This document shows positions 15,291-24,482 of a stretch of DNA of 64,000 nt, piece by piece (the stretch's first letter is position 1; every line of letters begins with the position of its first letter). The notes beneath the pieces are model-generated. The model did not search any database. It was given only the letters and a program-made list of their open reading frames with translations, and was not told where the DNA came from. Source of the stretch: Caulobacter sp. X (GTDB taxonomy: Bacteria > Pseudomonadota > Alphaproteobacteria > Caulobacterales > Caulobacteraceae); contig NZ_PEGF01000002.1 in assembly GCF_002742635.1 (NCBI RefSeq), positions 434,001 to 498,000 on the forward strand, read 5' to 3'. A program made the translations under genes and the position numbers.

Positions 15291-16826
15291 ATGAACGAAG
15301 ACTGGAGCGCCGGCTATGTGGTCGAGACGGGGTACACCTACGGCGCCTATCCGGAGCTGAACCCGGTCCGCTCGGCCTTTCCGCTGCTGCTGAAGGGCCT
15401 GCGGGCGCCGAAGATCGAGGCGGCCTGCGAGCTGGGCTTCGGCCAGGGCTGCTCGGCGGCGGTGCACGCGGCGACCCAGGCCGACATCGACTGGTGGGGC
15501 TGCGACTTCGCCCCGGCCCAGGCGGTGTTCGCTCGCGACCTCGTGGCGGCCAGCGGCGCGCGGGCCCACTTCTTCGACGACGCCTTCGACGAGTTCGCCG
15601 AGCGGCCGGGGATGCCGGAGTTCGATTTTGTCTCGCTGCACGGCGTGTGGAGCTGGGTCAACGACGCGGCGCGCGAGAAGATCGTCGCGTTCCTGCGCCG
15701 CAAGCTGAAGCCCGGCGGCCTCGTCTACATCTCGTACAACACCCAGCCGGGCTGGGCGATGGCCGCGCCGCTGCGCCACCTGATGAAGCGCCACGCCGAG
15801 ACCCTGGGCGCGCCGGGCCTGGGCCCCGCCGCCAACCTGGACGCGGCGCTTTTGACCATGCAGCGCTTCTTCGCCGAGGACCCCGTTTATTCGCGGCTCA
15901 ATCCCGGCGTGATCGACCGGCTGGAGGGCCTGCTGAAGCAGGACCGCGCCTACATGGTCCACGAATACATGAACCGCGACTGGCATCCGATGTGGTTCGC
16001 CGACGTCGAGGCGCGGCTGGCGAACGCCAAGCTGTCGTTCGCGACCTCGGCCTACATGCCCGACCAGGTCGAGGAGCTGAACGTCTCGCCCGGCATGGCC
16101 GGCTTCCTGCGCGAGCTGCCCGATCCGTCGCTGCGCGAGACCTTCCGCGACTTCGCCGTCCAGGCCCAGTTCCGCCGCGACTACTGGCTGCGCGGTCTCT
16201 CGCCCCTGGCCGCCGCCGACCAGCGCCGGGCCCTGCGCGACCAGCGCGTGGTGCTGGCCCGGCCCGCCGGCCAGCCGCTGGAGAAGGCGCGCGGGACCTT
16301 CGCCGAGGTCGCCCTGGGCGGCCCGCTGTACGACGCGATCCTCGAGACCCTCGGCGACGGCCAGCCCCGCCCGATCGGCGAGCTGGAGGCCGCCGCGCCC
16401 GCCGGCACGCCCTTGCCGCAGCTGACCACGGCCTTGGCCCTGCTGATGGCCCAGGGCGTGGTCGCCTCGGCGCAAGGCGCGGAGACCGCAGCGCGCGGGG
16501 CCGGAACGGCGCGGGCCCTGAACCTGGAGCTGGCGCGACGGGCGGCCGAGGCGACGAACCTGGGCTTCCTGGCCTCGCCCGTGACCGGCGGCGCGGTGAC
16601 CGCCCAGCGCTTCCACCAGCTGTTCTGGCTGGCGCGGGAGCGGGACGGCGGCGGTCCGGCCGACTGGGCGGCCTTCGCGGCCCGCGCCCTGGCCGAGCAG
16701 GGCCAGGCGCTGCTGGCCGGCGGTTCGCCCCTGCAAGGCGACGCGGCCCAGGCGGCGCTGCAGGCTCAGGCGGTCGCCTGGGCGGACACCGTGCTGCCGT
16801 GCTGGCGCGGGCTGGGCATCGCTTAG
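15291..16826 (+). CDS. SAM-dependent methyltransferase with methyltransferase regulatory domain
   Basis: A 511-residue protein. The N-terminal Rossmann fold contains the SAM loop ELGFGQGCSAAVHAA near residue 47 and the acidic strand WWGCDFAP. HGVWSWV and LKPGGLVYISYNTQPGW complete the class I methyltransferase core. From about residue 220 onward the sequence matches the predicted regulatory domain that follows such methyltransferases (MethyTransf_Reg type). The acceptor is unknown. The ATG at 15291 follows GGGGAGAGCGCGG. Single gene. Confidence 0.85.
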   Translation: MNEDWSAGYVVETGYTYGAYPELNPVRSAFPLLLKGLRAPKIEAACELGFGQGCSAAVHAATQADIDWWGCDFAPAQAVFARDLVAASGARAHFFDDAFDEFAERPGMPEFDFVSLHGVWSWVNDAAREKIVAFLRRKLKPGGLVYISYNTQPGWAMAAPLRHLMKRHAETLGAPGLGPAANLDAALLTMQRFFAEDPVYSRLNPGVIDRLEGLLKQDRAYMVHEYMNRDWHPMWFADVEARLANAKLSFATSAYMPDQVEELNVSPGMAGFLRELPDPSLRETFRDFAVQAQFRRDYWLRGLSPLAAADQRRALRDQRVVLARPAGQPLEKARGTFAEVALGGPLYDAILETLGDGQPRPIGELEAAAPAGTPLPQLTTALALLMAQGVVASAQGAETAARGAGTARALNLELARRAAEATNLGFLASPVTGGAVTAQRFHQLFWLARERDGGGPADWAAFAARALAEQGQALLAGGSPLQGDAAQAALQAQAVAWADTVLPCWRGLGIA

Positions 16827-16928
16827 CTCAGAGGGACAGAACGTCGCAGGGACGGGCGGCGTCAGGCCTGCCATCGTCGAGACGTCTTTCGAGGGATTCG
16901 AAAGTCGCGCACGGCGGGAGGGACCGGC

Positions 16929-17144
16929 ATGGCGGGTCTGGACGTGGGGGGCGTTGAGCTTGAGTTCGCCTGTCCGCGCTGCGGCGGCGCCGCCCGCGCG
17001 ACGATCGAGGCGGTGCGGTTCCTGCCGGTGATCGACTGCGCCTGCGGCGAGCGGTTCGGCGTCTGCCTGGAGACCTTCGCCCAGCAGGTCTCGTCCGCCG
17101 AGGCCGCGGCCAAGGCCGCTCGGCGGGCGCGCCGCCGGGCCTGA
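16929..17144 (+). CDS. Small zinc-ribbon-like protein
   Basis: A 71-residue protein with CPRCG near residue 15 and CACG near residue 38, a CxxC...CxC arrangement that could bind one zinc ion. A basic alanine/arginine-rich helix forms the C-terminus. A GGGAGGGACCGGC stretch precedes the ATG. It lies between the methyltransferase and the acyl-CoA synthetase without overlap. Function unknown. Confidence 0.65.
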   Translation: MAGLDVGGVELEFACPRCGGAARATIEAVRFLPVIDCACGERFGVCLETFAQQVSSAEAAAKAARRARRRA

Positions 17145-17241
17145 CACGGCCGACAAGGACGTTCTCCCTACGTCAGCCTTGCCGCGCGGCGGGTTTGGGC
17201 TCACGCTCAACAGAACAACGATAACTTGAGGGAGTGAAACC

Positions 17242-19110
17242 ATGACGCCGCCCGACGGCGGCTCGCCGGTGCGCGAGCCTTCGACCGCTCCGTTCAAGCC
17301 GCTGCCGATGAAGGGCCCCGACGTCAGCGTCGAGCGCCGGGCCGACGGCTCGATCGTCATCACCTCGAACCACGCGCCGGGCGAGGGTCCGCGCTCGATC
17401 GCCCATCTGTTCGCCCAGAAGGCCGCCGAACATCCGGAGCGGCCCTATCTGAAGCAGCGCGAGCCGAACCACGGCCCCTGGCGGCAGGTGACCTATGGCG
17501 AGGCCCTGCGCCAGGTCGAGGGGATCGGCCAGTGGCTGCTGGACCAAGGCCTGACGCCGGCCGACAGCGTCATGATCCTGTCCTCCAACGCGATCGAGCA
17601 CGCCCTGATGACGCTGGGCGCCTACGCCGCCGGCGTCCCGGCCGCGCCGGTCAGCCCCGCCTACAGCCTGATCTCGACCGACCACGCCAAGCTCAAGCAC
17701 TGCTTCGAGCGCGTGGCGCCGCGCGTCGTCTTCGCCCAGAGCGGGGCGATGTTCGCCAAGGCGATCGAGACCTTGAAGGCGCTGGACCCGAGCCTGCTGA
17801 TCGTCACCGCCGACGGGACGGGCGAAGGGGCGATCCCCTATGCGACCGTGGCGGCCACCGCGCCGACCCCGGCGCTGCGGGCGGCTCTGGAGGGCGTGGG
17901 TCCCGAGACCGTGGCCAAGTACCTGTTCACCTCCGGCTCGACCGGCCTGCCCAAGGCCGTCCCCCAGACCCACGGCATGATGGCCGGGGTCATCGCCGGC
18001 CAGGAAGGTTTGCGCGCCGAGGAGCCAGAGACCGGCGAGGTCTCGCAAAGCCTTGAGTGGATGCCCTGGAGCCACATCTCGGCCGGCAACATCACCTTCA
18101 ACGCGGTGATCTGGGGCGGCGGCACCCTGCACATCGACGAGGGCAAGCCGCTGCCGGGGATGTTCGAGACCACGATCAAGAACCTCTACGAGGTCTCGCC
18201 GGTCGTGTTCGGCTCGGCCCCGATCGCCTTCTCGATGCTGGCCGAGGCGATGGAGAAGGACCCCGCGCTGCGGCGGTCGTTTTTCAAGAACCTGCGCTAC
18301 ATGGGCTATGGCGGCGCGACCCTGTCCAACGACGTCTATGAGCGGATCCAGGCCCTGGCCGTGGCCGAGACCGGCCACCGGATCCCGCTGACCACCATGT
18401 ACGGCGCGACCGAGACGCAAGGCGTCACCGTCACCCACTGGGTCACCGAACGGGTCGGGTTGGTCGGCCTTCCCCTGCCGGGCGTCCAGCTGAAGCTGGC
18501 GCCCAGCGGCTCGAAGTACGAGGTCCGGGTCAAGGGGCCAACCGTGGCGGCCGGCTATCACAAGGACCCGGAGAAGACCGCGGCGGCCTTCGACGAGGAG
18601 GGCTTCTACCGCCTGGGCGACGCGGCGCGCTTCGTCGATCCGGAGGATCCTGCGAAGGGCCTGGTGTTCGACGGCCGGGTGACCGAGGACTTCAAGCTGG
18701 ACACCGGCACCTGGGTCAGCGTCGGCGTGCTGCGACCCGACCTCGTCGCCGCCTGCAGCCCCTACATCCACGACGCGGTGATCACCGGCCAGGACAAGCC
18801 GTTCATCGGCGCGATGCTGTGGCCCTCGCCCGCGGGCCTCGCGGCCCTGGTCGCGGACCCGGGGCCGGGCACGCCGCTGGAGAAACTGGTGGCGATCCTG
18901 CGCGAGCGGCTGTCGGCCTTCAACGCGGCGGCGGGCGGGTCGTCGCGGCGCGTGGCGCGCTTCACGATCCTGACCGAGCCGCCCTCGATCGACGCCGGCG
19001 AGATCACCGACAAGGGCTACGTCAACCAGCGGGCGACGCTGGAACGCCGCGCCGACCGGGTCGAAGCCCTCTACGCCAAGGAGCCGGGCGAGGGGGTCTT
19101 CGCGGTCTGA
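17242..19110 (+). CDS. Feruloyl-CoA synthase-like acyl-CoA synthetase
   Basis: A 622-residue adenylate-forming enzyme that would ligate CoA to an aromatic acid with ATP. The AMP-binding P-loop is YLFTSGSTGLPKAV near residue 233; the A5-type motif YGATETQG and the EGFYRLGDAARF strand follow. The hinge region VTEDFKLDTGTWVSVG is characteristic of feruloyl-CoA synthases, in contrast to the GE(N/K) hinge of fatty-acyl enzymes. No hydratase/aldolase or vanillin dehydrogenase is adjacent, so ferulate as substrate is inference. Confidence 0.84.
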   Translation: MTPPDGGSPVREPSTAPFKPLPMKGPDVSVERRADGSIVITSNHAPGEGPRSIAHLFAQKAAEHPERPYLKQREPNHGPWRQVTYGEALRQVEGIGQWLLDQGLTPADSVMILSSNAIEHALMTLGAYAAGVPAAPVSPAYSLISTDHAKLKHCFERVAPRVVFAQSGAMFAKAIETLKALDPSLLIVTADGTGEGAIPYATVAATAPTPALRAALEGVGPETVAKYLFTSGSTGLPKAVPQTHGMMAGVIAGQEGLRAEEPETGEVSQSLEWMPWSHISAGNITFNAVIWGGGTLHIDEGKPLPGMFETTIKNLYEVSPVVFGSAPIAFSMLAEAMEKDPALRRSFFKNLRYMGYGGATLSNDVYERIQALAVAETGHRIPLTTMYGATETQGVTVTHWVTERVGLVGLPLPGVQLKLAPSGSKYEVRVKGPTVAAGYHKDPEKTAAAFDEEGFYRLGDAARFVDPEDPAKGLVFDGRVTEDFKLDTGTWVSVGVLRPDLVAACSPYIHDAVITGQDKPFIGAMLWPSPAGLAALVADPGPGTPLEKLVAILRERLSAFNAAAGGSSRRVARFTILTEPPSIDAGEITDKGYVNQRATLERRADRVEALYAKEPGEGVFAV

Positions 19111-19114
19111 GGCC

Positions 19115-21532
19115 TCACCAGCTCATCTGGCCGCGCACCAGCACCGCCGTCTTGTCCGACATGCCGAAGGCCATCAGGCTGGCGGGCTTGGGCGGCGGCG
19201 CCTTGGCCAGGGCCGGCCAGCCGTTGTGATACTCCAGCGCCGCGACCTCGACGGAGCCCGGTCCCTGCGTCGTGAAGCTGAGCGTCACGCCGTTCGGGTC
19301 CGGCGCGTGATAGGTCAGGCTCGACCACTCGCCGGCCTCCGTCTTCAGGCTGATCGGGCGGCCGTTGAGGCGCGGCTGGCTGAGCGGGGCGCTAGGCTTC
19401 AGGCGCAGGCTGACCGTCTCGGCGCCGGGGGCCGGGATCAGCCGGACCAGCAGGCGGTCCTCGGCGCGGTCGATCGACAGCTGCGGGACCTCGACCGGCG
19501 CGGCGCGGGTCTCTGACATCCAGACGGGCTTGCGCCAGAAGGGCGAAAGCGCTTGGCGAACGGGCTGGCCGCCGCCGTCGTCGGGCAGAGCGGCCTTGGT
19601 CCAGGCGTCGAGGCGCGGATGCTCGGCGACCCGCCAGGCCTTGCCGGTCGAGAGGTCGGCCAGGTGCAGGGCGCCGGTGGGAGCCGGGCGGGCGGCGGTC
19701 CCCTCCGCCAGGGCCGCGTAGCCGATCAGGCCGCCGCCGGCCAGGACGAGGACGAGCGCCGCGCGCCAGGCCCAGCGGGTGGCGGCGAAATCGTGGGTCA
19801 GGGGCGACAGGGCGGGGGCGGCCAGCATGGCGAACAAGGCCAGCACGGCCAGCTCCTGCAGGCCCAGGCCGGCGAAGGTGAAGGCCGCCCACGCGGTCAG
19901 CTGGGCCAGAGAGACGATGGCGAGGACGCCGATCACGACGGTCAGGGCCAGGGCCACGCGCTTGTCCCGGGTCCCGCCGATCCCGATGACCAGGGCCACG
20001 CCCAGGGCCGCGATCAGCAGCGGCCATGTCAGCATCACCGTCGCGCCGGGCGCCAGGACCTGGGCGGCCGCGGCGAGGATGAGCAGCACGACGAGACCGC
20101 CGATCCAGCCGCCCAGGGCGTCGGTTCGGTAGCCGAGGGCCAGCGCCGCCAGCACGGCGGTCGCGACGCCCAGGCCCAGGCCTACGGGATCGAAGCCGCC
20201 GACTAGGCTGCCAGCGCCGCCCAGGACCAGCGCGGCGACGCACGGGATGATCCGGCCGGCGCCGCGCGCCATGGCCGTGGCGACGCCCAGTCCCGTCGCG
20301 ATCGCCAGCAGGCCCGCGCCCCACAGCACATAGTCGAAGCTGACCAGCAGGTCGTAATAGCGCTGGACGTCCTGGACCATCAGCAGCCGACCGGCCAGGT
20401 GCAGGACGAGAGCGGCGGCGGAGGCCAGCAGCAGCAGGCCGGCCGCGCCCCGGGCGATCTCCCAGCCGCTGGCGGCGCCGAGGCTCAGGGTGCGCCAGCC
20501 GGCGAACGCCAGCAGCGCCGCGGCGAGGCCCAAGAGCGCCCAGCCGACGACGGGCGGATAGCTGACCAGGAACTGCCCCAGCACGTCGGAATAGATCGCG
20601 TCCGGCGCGGGCGGCGGCAGCTCGGTTGCGTCGGCCAGCGCCCGGATCGTCGGCAGGGTCTGGTCGCCCACGTGCTGGAGGCTGCCTTTTTCCAGGTGAT
20701 CAGGCTTGGCCAACGGCGTGTGATAGGCCAGCTGGTCGTCGATGAAGGCCAGGTTCAGGCCGGGCAGGCCCTTGCGCACCGCGTGGGTGAAGTCGGTGTC
20801 GTTGGGCATCTTGGCGTAGACGGCCGAGGCCAGGGAATTGGCCGAGGGGCCCTTGGCGGCGCGGGCGAAGACGCTGATCAGCGCCCCGTTGCCGGGGCCG
20901 GTCTGGAACATGGAGGCCCGGCCGGCGTCGCCGCGCGCCTCGAGGTTCACGACCAGGCCGACGCGTCCCGCCAGCGGGTCGCGGGCGAAGAACGCCTCGG
21001 CGCCCAGCAGACCCGCTTCCTCGGCGTCGGTGAACAGGAAGATGACGTCGCGCTTGGCTGGGCCGCCGGCCTTCAGGGCGCGGGCGATCTCGAGCGCGGC
21101 GGCGACTCCGGCCGCGTCATCGGCCGCGCCAGGCGAATTGTGGACCGAGTCATAGTGGCTCATGACCAGCACGGCCGGCAGGTCGCGCTGGGTCCCAGGC
21201 AGCACGCCCGCCAGGTTCTGGACCGCGGCGACGGTCAGGACGCGCGGGTTGCTGGCCTTGGCGTAGAAGCCCTGGTCAGGGCGGACCGAGACCTCCAGGC
21301 CCAGCTCGCCCATCCGCATCAGCAGATGGTCGCGAACCTTGGCGATCTGGACCGAGCCGGTCGGATGCGGAGCCTGGGCCAGGGCGGCGACGTCGGCCAT
21401 GGCCCGCTGGGCCGAAAAGGCGGCCGGCGGCGCGTTGGCGGGCAGGGGCGCGGGCGTCCGCAGGCTCCACACCCCCAGCGCCAGGCCGATCACGAGGCAG
21501 ATCCAGACTCCGAGGAAGCGGATCGTCTTCAT
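19115..21532 (-). CDS. Membrane-anchored M28 family metallopeptidase
   Basis: An 805-residue protein. One N-terminal helix (VWICLVIGLALGVWS) precedes a periplasmic M28 domain. The di-zinc ligands can be read as H126 (MSHYDS), D138/D139 (AADDAAG), E171-E172 (DAEEAGLLG), the acidic residue in NLEARG, and the histidine of YHTPLAKPDHL. From about residue 330 there are seven or eight further membrane helices, then a soluble C-terminal beta domain. The layout resembles Fxna-like M28 peptidases of membranes. Convergent with the CoA synthetase, 4 bases apart. Confidence 0.88.
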   Translation of the reverse strand: MKTIRFLGVWICLVIGLALGVWSLRTPAPLPANAPPAAFSAQRAMADVAALAQAPHPTGSVQIAKVRDHLLMRMGELGLEVSVRPDQGFYAKASNPRVLTVAAVQNLAGVLPGTQRDLPAVLVMSHYDSVHNSPGAADDAAGVAAALEIARALKAGGPAKRDVIFLFTDAEEAGLLGAEAFFARDPLAGRVGLVVNLEARGDAGRASMFQTGPGNGALISVFARAAKGPSANSLASAVYAKMPNDTDFTHAVRKGLPGLNLAFIDDQLAYHTPLAKPDHLEKGSLQHVGDQTLPTIRALADATELPPPAPDAIYSDVLGQFLVSYPPVVGWALLGLAAALLAFAGWRTLSLGAASGWEIARGAAGLLLLASAAALVLHLAGRLLMVQDVQRYYDLLVSFDYVLWGAGLLAIATGLGVATAMARGAGRIIPCVAALVLGGAGSLVGGFDPVGLGLGVATAVLAALALGYRTDALGGWIGGLVVLLILAAAAQVLAPGATVMLTWPLLIAALGVALVIGIGGTRDKRVALALTVVIGVLAIVSLAQLTAWAAFTFAGLGLQELAVLALFAMLAAPALSPLTHDFAATRWAWRAALVLVLAGGGLIGYAALAEGTAARPAPTGALHLADLSTGKAWRVAEHPRLDAWTKAALPDDGGGQPVRQALSPFWRKPVWMSETRAAPVEVPQLSIDRAEDRLLVRLIPAPGAETVSLRLKPSAPLSQPRLNGRPISLKTEAGEWSSLTYHAPDPNGVTLSFTTQGPGSVEVAALEYHNGWPALAKAPPPKPASLMAFGMSDKTAVLVRGQMSW

Positions 21533-21719
21533 GCTGGCGGTCTCCCGGCGTCCATCGATACCCCCGCGCCATGCTGAGGTGATGCGGCGTCGTCCGGAAG
21601 ACCTGAAATCGGAAAAGTTGAGCCCGGCGAAGGAAAAGGGCGACCCGGTCGCCCGGATCGCCCTTCCCTCTTCCGAAAGCCCTCTGGGCCCTTGGCGGCC
21701 CGAGGGTTCCCCCTCCCGG

Positions 21720-24236
21720 TTAGAACCTTGAGCGCAGGGTCACGCCGTAGGTGCGCGGCGCGCCGAGGAACGCGTCGTAGGTGATCGTATCCAGCGCCGC
21801 GTTGTAGGTGCTCTGGGTCGCGCTGAGGCCCGAGGAGCCTTGCAGCGGGCCGTTGAAGGCCACCTGCATGTACTTCTCGTTCAGCAGGTTCTGGGCCCAC
21901 AGCTCCATGGTCCAGCGCTCGTCGGCCGAGCCCAGACCCACGCGACCGTTCACGACGGTGTAGGACTTCTGGACCTTGGGCGGGAACAGGTCCGAGCCGG
22001 TGTTGTACGACGACGAGTACTTCGCGCCGATGTTGAAGCGGGCCTTCATGTTGTCCCCGACCGGGGTCTCATAGGTCAGCGAGCCCGAGGTCGAGTACTT
22101 CGGCGCCAGCGACAGGCGGCTGCCCGGCAGCAGGGCCAGGGCGTTGCCCGGATCGTTCGGGATCGCCTGCTTGCCGTACTTGGTGTCGGCGTAGGTGAAG
22201 CCGCTCTGGACCGTCAGGCCATGGATCGGCGTGAACCACAGGAAGTCGGCGTCGACGCCCTTGGACTTCACCTCGGGGATCGAGCGCACCACGAACGAGG
22301 TGCCCAGGAAGGTATTCAGCTGGAAGTCGGTGAACTTCTGCTGGAAGACGCTGACGTTGAACAGGACGGTGCGGTTGAAGAGAGTGTTCTTCAGGCCGAC
22401 TTCATAGCTGTCGACGAACTCGGCCGGGAACGAGGTGTCATAGATCGGCGTCACGCCGGAACCGCCCGAGGGCAGGCCGTTCGACGACTGGGTGCGGTCC
22501 AGGTTGAAGCCGCCGCCCTTGTAGCCGCGCGCGAACGACGCGTAGCTGAACACTTCCGGCGAGAAGCGGTACGAGGCCTTGATCGTGCCGCTCCACTCCT
22601 TGTCCGTCCGCTCCTGCTTCGTGCCGCGGCCGTTGAACAGCGTGTTGGCCCAGGGCAGGCAGAGGTTGCCGATGATGGTCGGCGTAGCCGCCGCGCCGAC
22701 GATGCTGGCGATCCGGGCCTGGCCGGCGGCCGACAGGGCCGTGCCGCAGGCGACGCCGCCGTCGGTATTGGTCTGGTAGGTGTCGAGCTTCTTTTTCTCG
22801 GAGGTGTAGCGCAGGCCGGCGGTGATCTCGAACGCGTCGGTCACGTGCCAGGTGTCGTTGGTGAACAGAGCGATCGTGGTGGCGCGCTGGTCGTAGCGGT
22901 CCTTCAGGCCTTGCCCCCCCGCGAAGGAGGTGTTGGGCGCGCGGTTCAGCAGCAGGGCGATGAAGTTGGGGATACCCGTCGGGTTGGCCGCAGAGCGCGA
23001 CAGCAGGCGGCCCAGATACTGCTCGTAGTCGTTGCCGTAGTAGAAGTTGGCGCGGTTCTCGAGGCGTTCATCGGCCAGGAAGGCGCCGACCAGCCAGTCA
23101 AACTTGTCGCTACGGCCCGCCAGTCGCAGTTCCTGGCTGTAGGTCGTGAACTCGGAATAGTTCGTGCCGTCCTTGTTGCGATAGGTGATGTCGGCCGTGC
23201 TGAAGTCGGAATCCTGGCCGTTGTCAGTGCGCCAGTTGCGGATGGCCGAGATGCTGGTCAGCGAACCGAAGGGCAGGTCGAGGTCGCCTTGCAGCGAAAC
23301 GCCCTTGTCTTCGATCTTGGCCGGCGCGCCGCGGTTCGAATAGGCCACGCGCTTGAACGGGTCGGCCGTGGCGGCCACCGGAGCGGCCTGGCCGGAAACC
23401 GCCGCCAAGAGGGCGGCCGTCGGGCCGGTGCGGATCTGGACCGCGCCGCAGCAGTTCTCGTCGCGACGGCTGTAGTCGGCGATCACGCGGAAGGTGGCGC
23501 GGTCGTCCGGAACGAACAGCAGCTGGCCGCGGACGGTGTAGAAGTTCTGGTCGGCGTCCTGGTCGCGCTTGGACGGGCCGTTGCCGGTGATCACGTCGTT
23601 GTAACCATCGCGCTTGCGGGCGGCGACATAGAGCCGGCCGGCCAGCTTGTCTTCGTACAGCGGACCCGTGACCGAGGCGGCCGCGCCCTTGGCGCCGTAG
23701 TTGCCGAAGGTCAGCTCGCCATTGGCGCCGAAGCCGAACTCCGGCTCCTTGGTCATGACGTTGATGACGCCGGCCGAGGTGTTCTTGCCGAACAGGGTGC
23801 CCTGCGGACCCTTCAGCACTTCGATGCGTTCCATCTCGCCGAGGTCGCCGAAGCCGACGCCGTTACGCGGGCGATAGACGCCGTCGATCACGACGCCGAC
23901 CGAGCTTTCGAGGCCGGGGTTGTCGCCGACCGTGCCGACGCCGCGCACGCGGGCGGTGGTTGAGGCTTCGGACGAGGTCGAGGTCACCGTCAGGCCGGGA
24001 GTCAGGATCGTCAGATCCTTGATGTCCTTGACGCCGGTGTCCTGCAGCAGCTTGGCGCCGACGGCGGTGACCACGACCGGCACGTCCTGCAGGTTCTGTT
24101 CCCGCTTCTGGGCGGTGACGATAATACTATCGACGGTTTGGGCGTCGCTCGTTTGAGCCTGCGCGGCGCTCGAAGCGCCAAGACCAGCGAGGACGACAGC
24201 GGACGCAGTGCCGCAAAGCACCTGGGTGAAGCGCAT
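21720..24236 (-). CDS. TonB-dependent receptor
   Basis: An 838-residue outer-membrane receptor. It has a signal peptide ending in SSAAQA, a TonB box in VDSIIVTAQKREQNLQDVPV and a plug with MERIEVLKGPQGTLFGKNTSAG. The barrel ends in VTLRSRF. The TonB-box and plug wording is that of the large family of sphingomonad/Caulobacter receptors annotated for siderophores or small organics. It is divergent from selO, and a 16-bp palindrome lies 67-82 bases upstream of its start. The ligand is unknown. Confidence 0.93.
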   Translation of the reverse strand: MRFTQVLCGTASAVVLAGLGASSAAQAQTSDAQTVDSIIVTAQKREQNLQDVPVVVTAVGAKLLQDTGVKDIKDLTILTPGLTVTSTSSEASTTARVRGVGTVGDNPGLESSVGVVIDGVYRPRNGVGFGDLGEMERIEVLKGPQGTLFGKNTSAGVINVMTKEPEFGFGANGELTFGNYGAKGAAASVTGPLYEDKLAGRLYVAARKRDGYNDVITGNGPSKRDQDADQNFYTVRGQLLFVPDDRATFRVIADYSRRDENCCGAVQIRTGPTAALLAAVSGQAAPVAATADPFKRVAYSNRGAPAKIEDKGVSLQGDLDLPFGSLTSISAIRNWRTDNGQDSDFSTADITYRNKDGTNYSEFTTYSQELRLAGRSDKFDWLVGAFLADERLENRANFYYGNDYEQYLGRLLSRSAANPTGIPNFIALLLNRAPNTSFAGGQGLKDRYDQRATTIALFTNDTWHVTDAFEITAGLRYTSEKKKLDTYQTNTDGGVACGTALSAAGQARIASIVGAAATPTIIGNLCLPWANTLFNGRGTKQERTDKEWSGTIKASYRFSPEVFSYASFARGYKGGGFNLDRTQSSNGLPSGGSGVTPIYDTSFPAEFVDSYEVGLKNTLFNRTVLFNVSVFQQKFTDFQLNTFLGTSFVVRSIPEVKSKGVDADFLWFTPIHGLTVQSGFTYADTKYGKQAIPNDPGNALALLPGSRLSLAPKYSTSGSLTYETPVGDNMKARFNIGAKYSSSYNTGSDLFPPKVQKSYTVVNGRVGLGSADERWTMELWAQNLLNEKYMQVAFNGPLQGSSGLSATQSTYNAALDTITYDAFLGAPRTYGVTLRSRF

Positions 24237-24302
24237 TTCCTACCTCGGTTCGTTGGCCCGGAGACGCTTGCCCGTCCCCAGGCTTGTTTTTCGTTGCTCC
24301 GC

Positions 24303-24318
24303 TCGAACGATCGTTCGA
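24303..24318. promoter_or_regulatory. 16-bp perfect palindrome upstream of the TonB receptor gene
   Basis: TCGAACGATCGTTCGA is an exact palindrome 67-82 bases upstream of the receptor ATG (24236) and far from selO (24483). Its symmetry and position suit an operator for a dimeric repressor. Which regulator binds is unknown. Confidence 0.55.
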
Positions 24319-24482
24319 ATGGATGACCAAGGGTTAGCCGGCCTCATGGCGTTGGCAAGCGAAATCCCTTGTGACAAAAAGGCCTAGCGGCCTCTGTTGC
24401 TGGGATGTGACAGCGTTCGCCGAGCATCACGTACTTTCGAAGAAGGGTTGCGCGAGGGCGGCGGCGGCCTCATCTGGCGACC

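Noticed and set aside
17242-19110. A ferulate catabolic operon around the CoA synthetase
   Set aside because: The neighbours are a methyltransferase, a zinc-ribbon protein and an M28 peptidase; no hydratase/aldolase or vanillin-pathway gene is adjacent, and the aldehyde dehydrogenase is 5.5 kb away.
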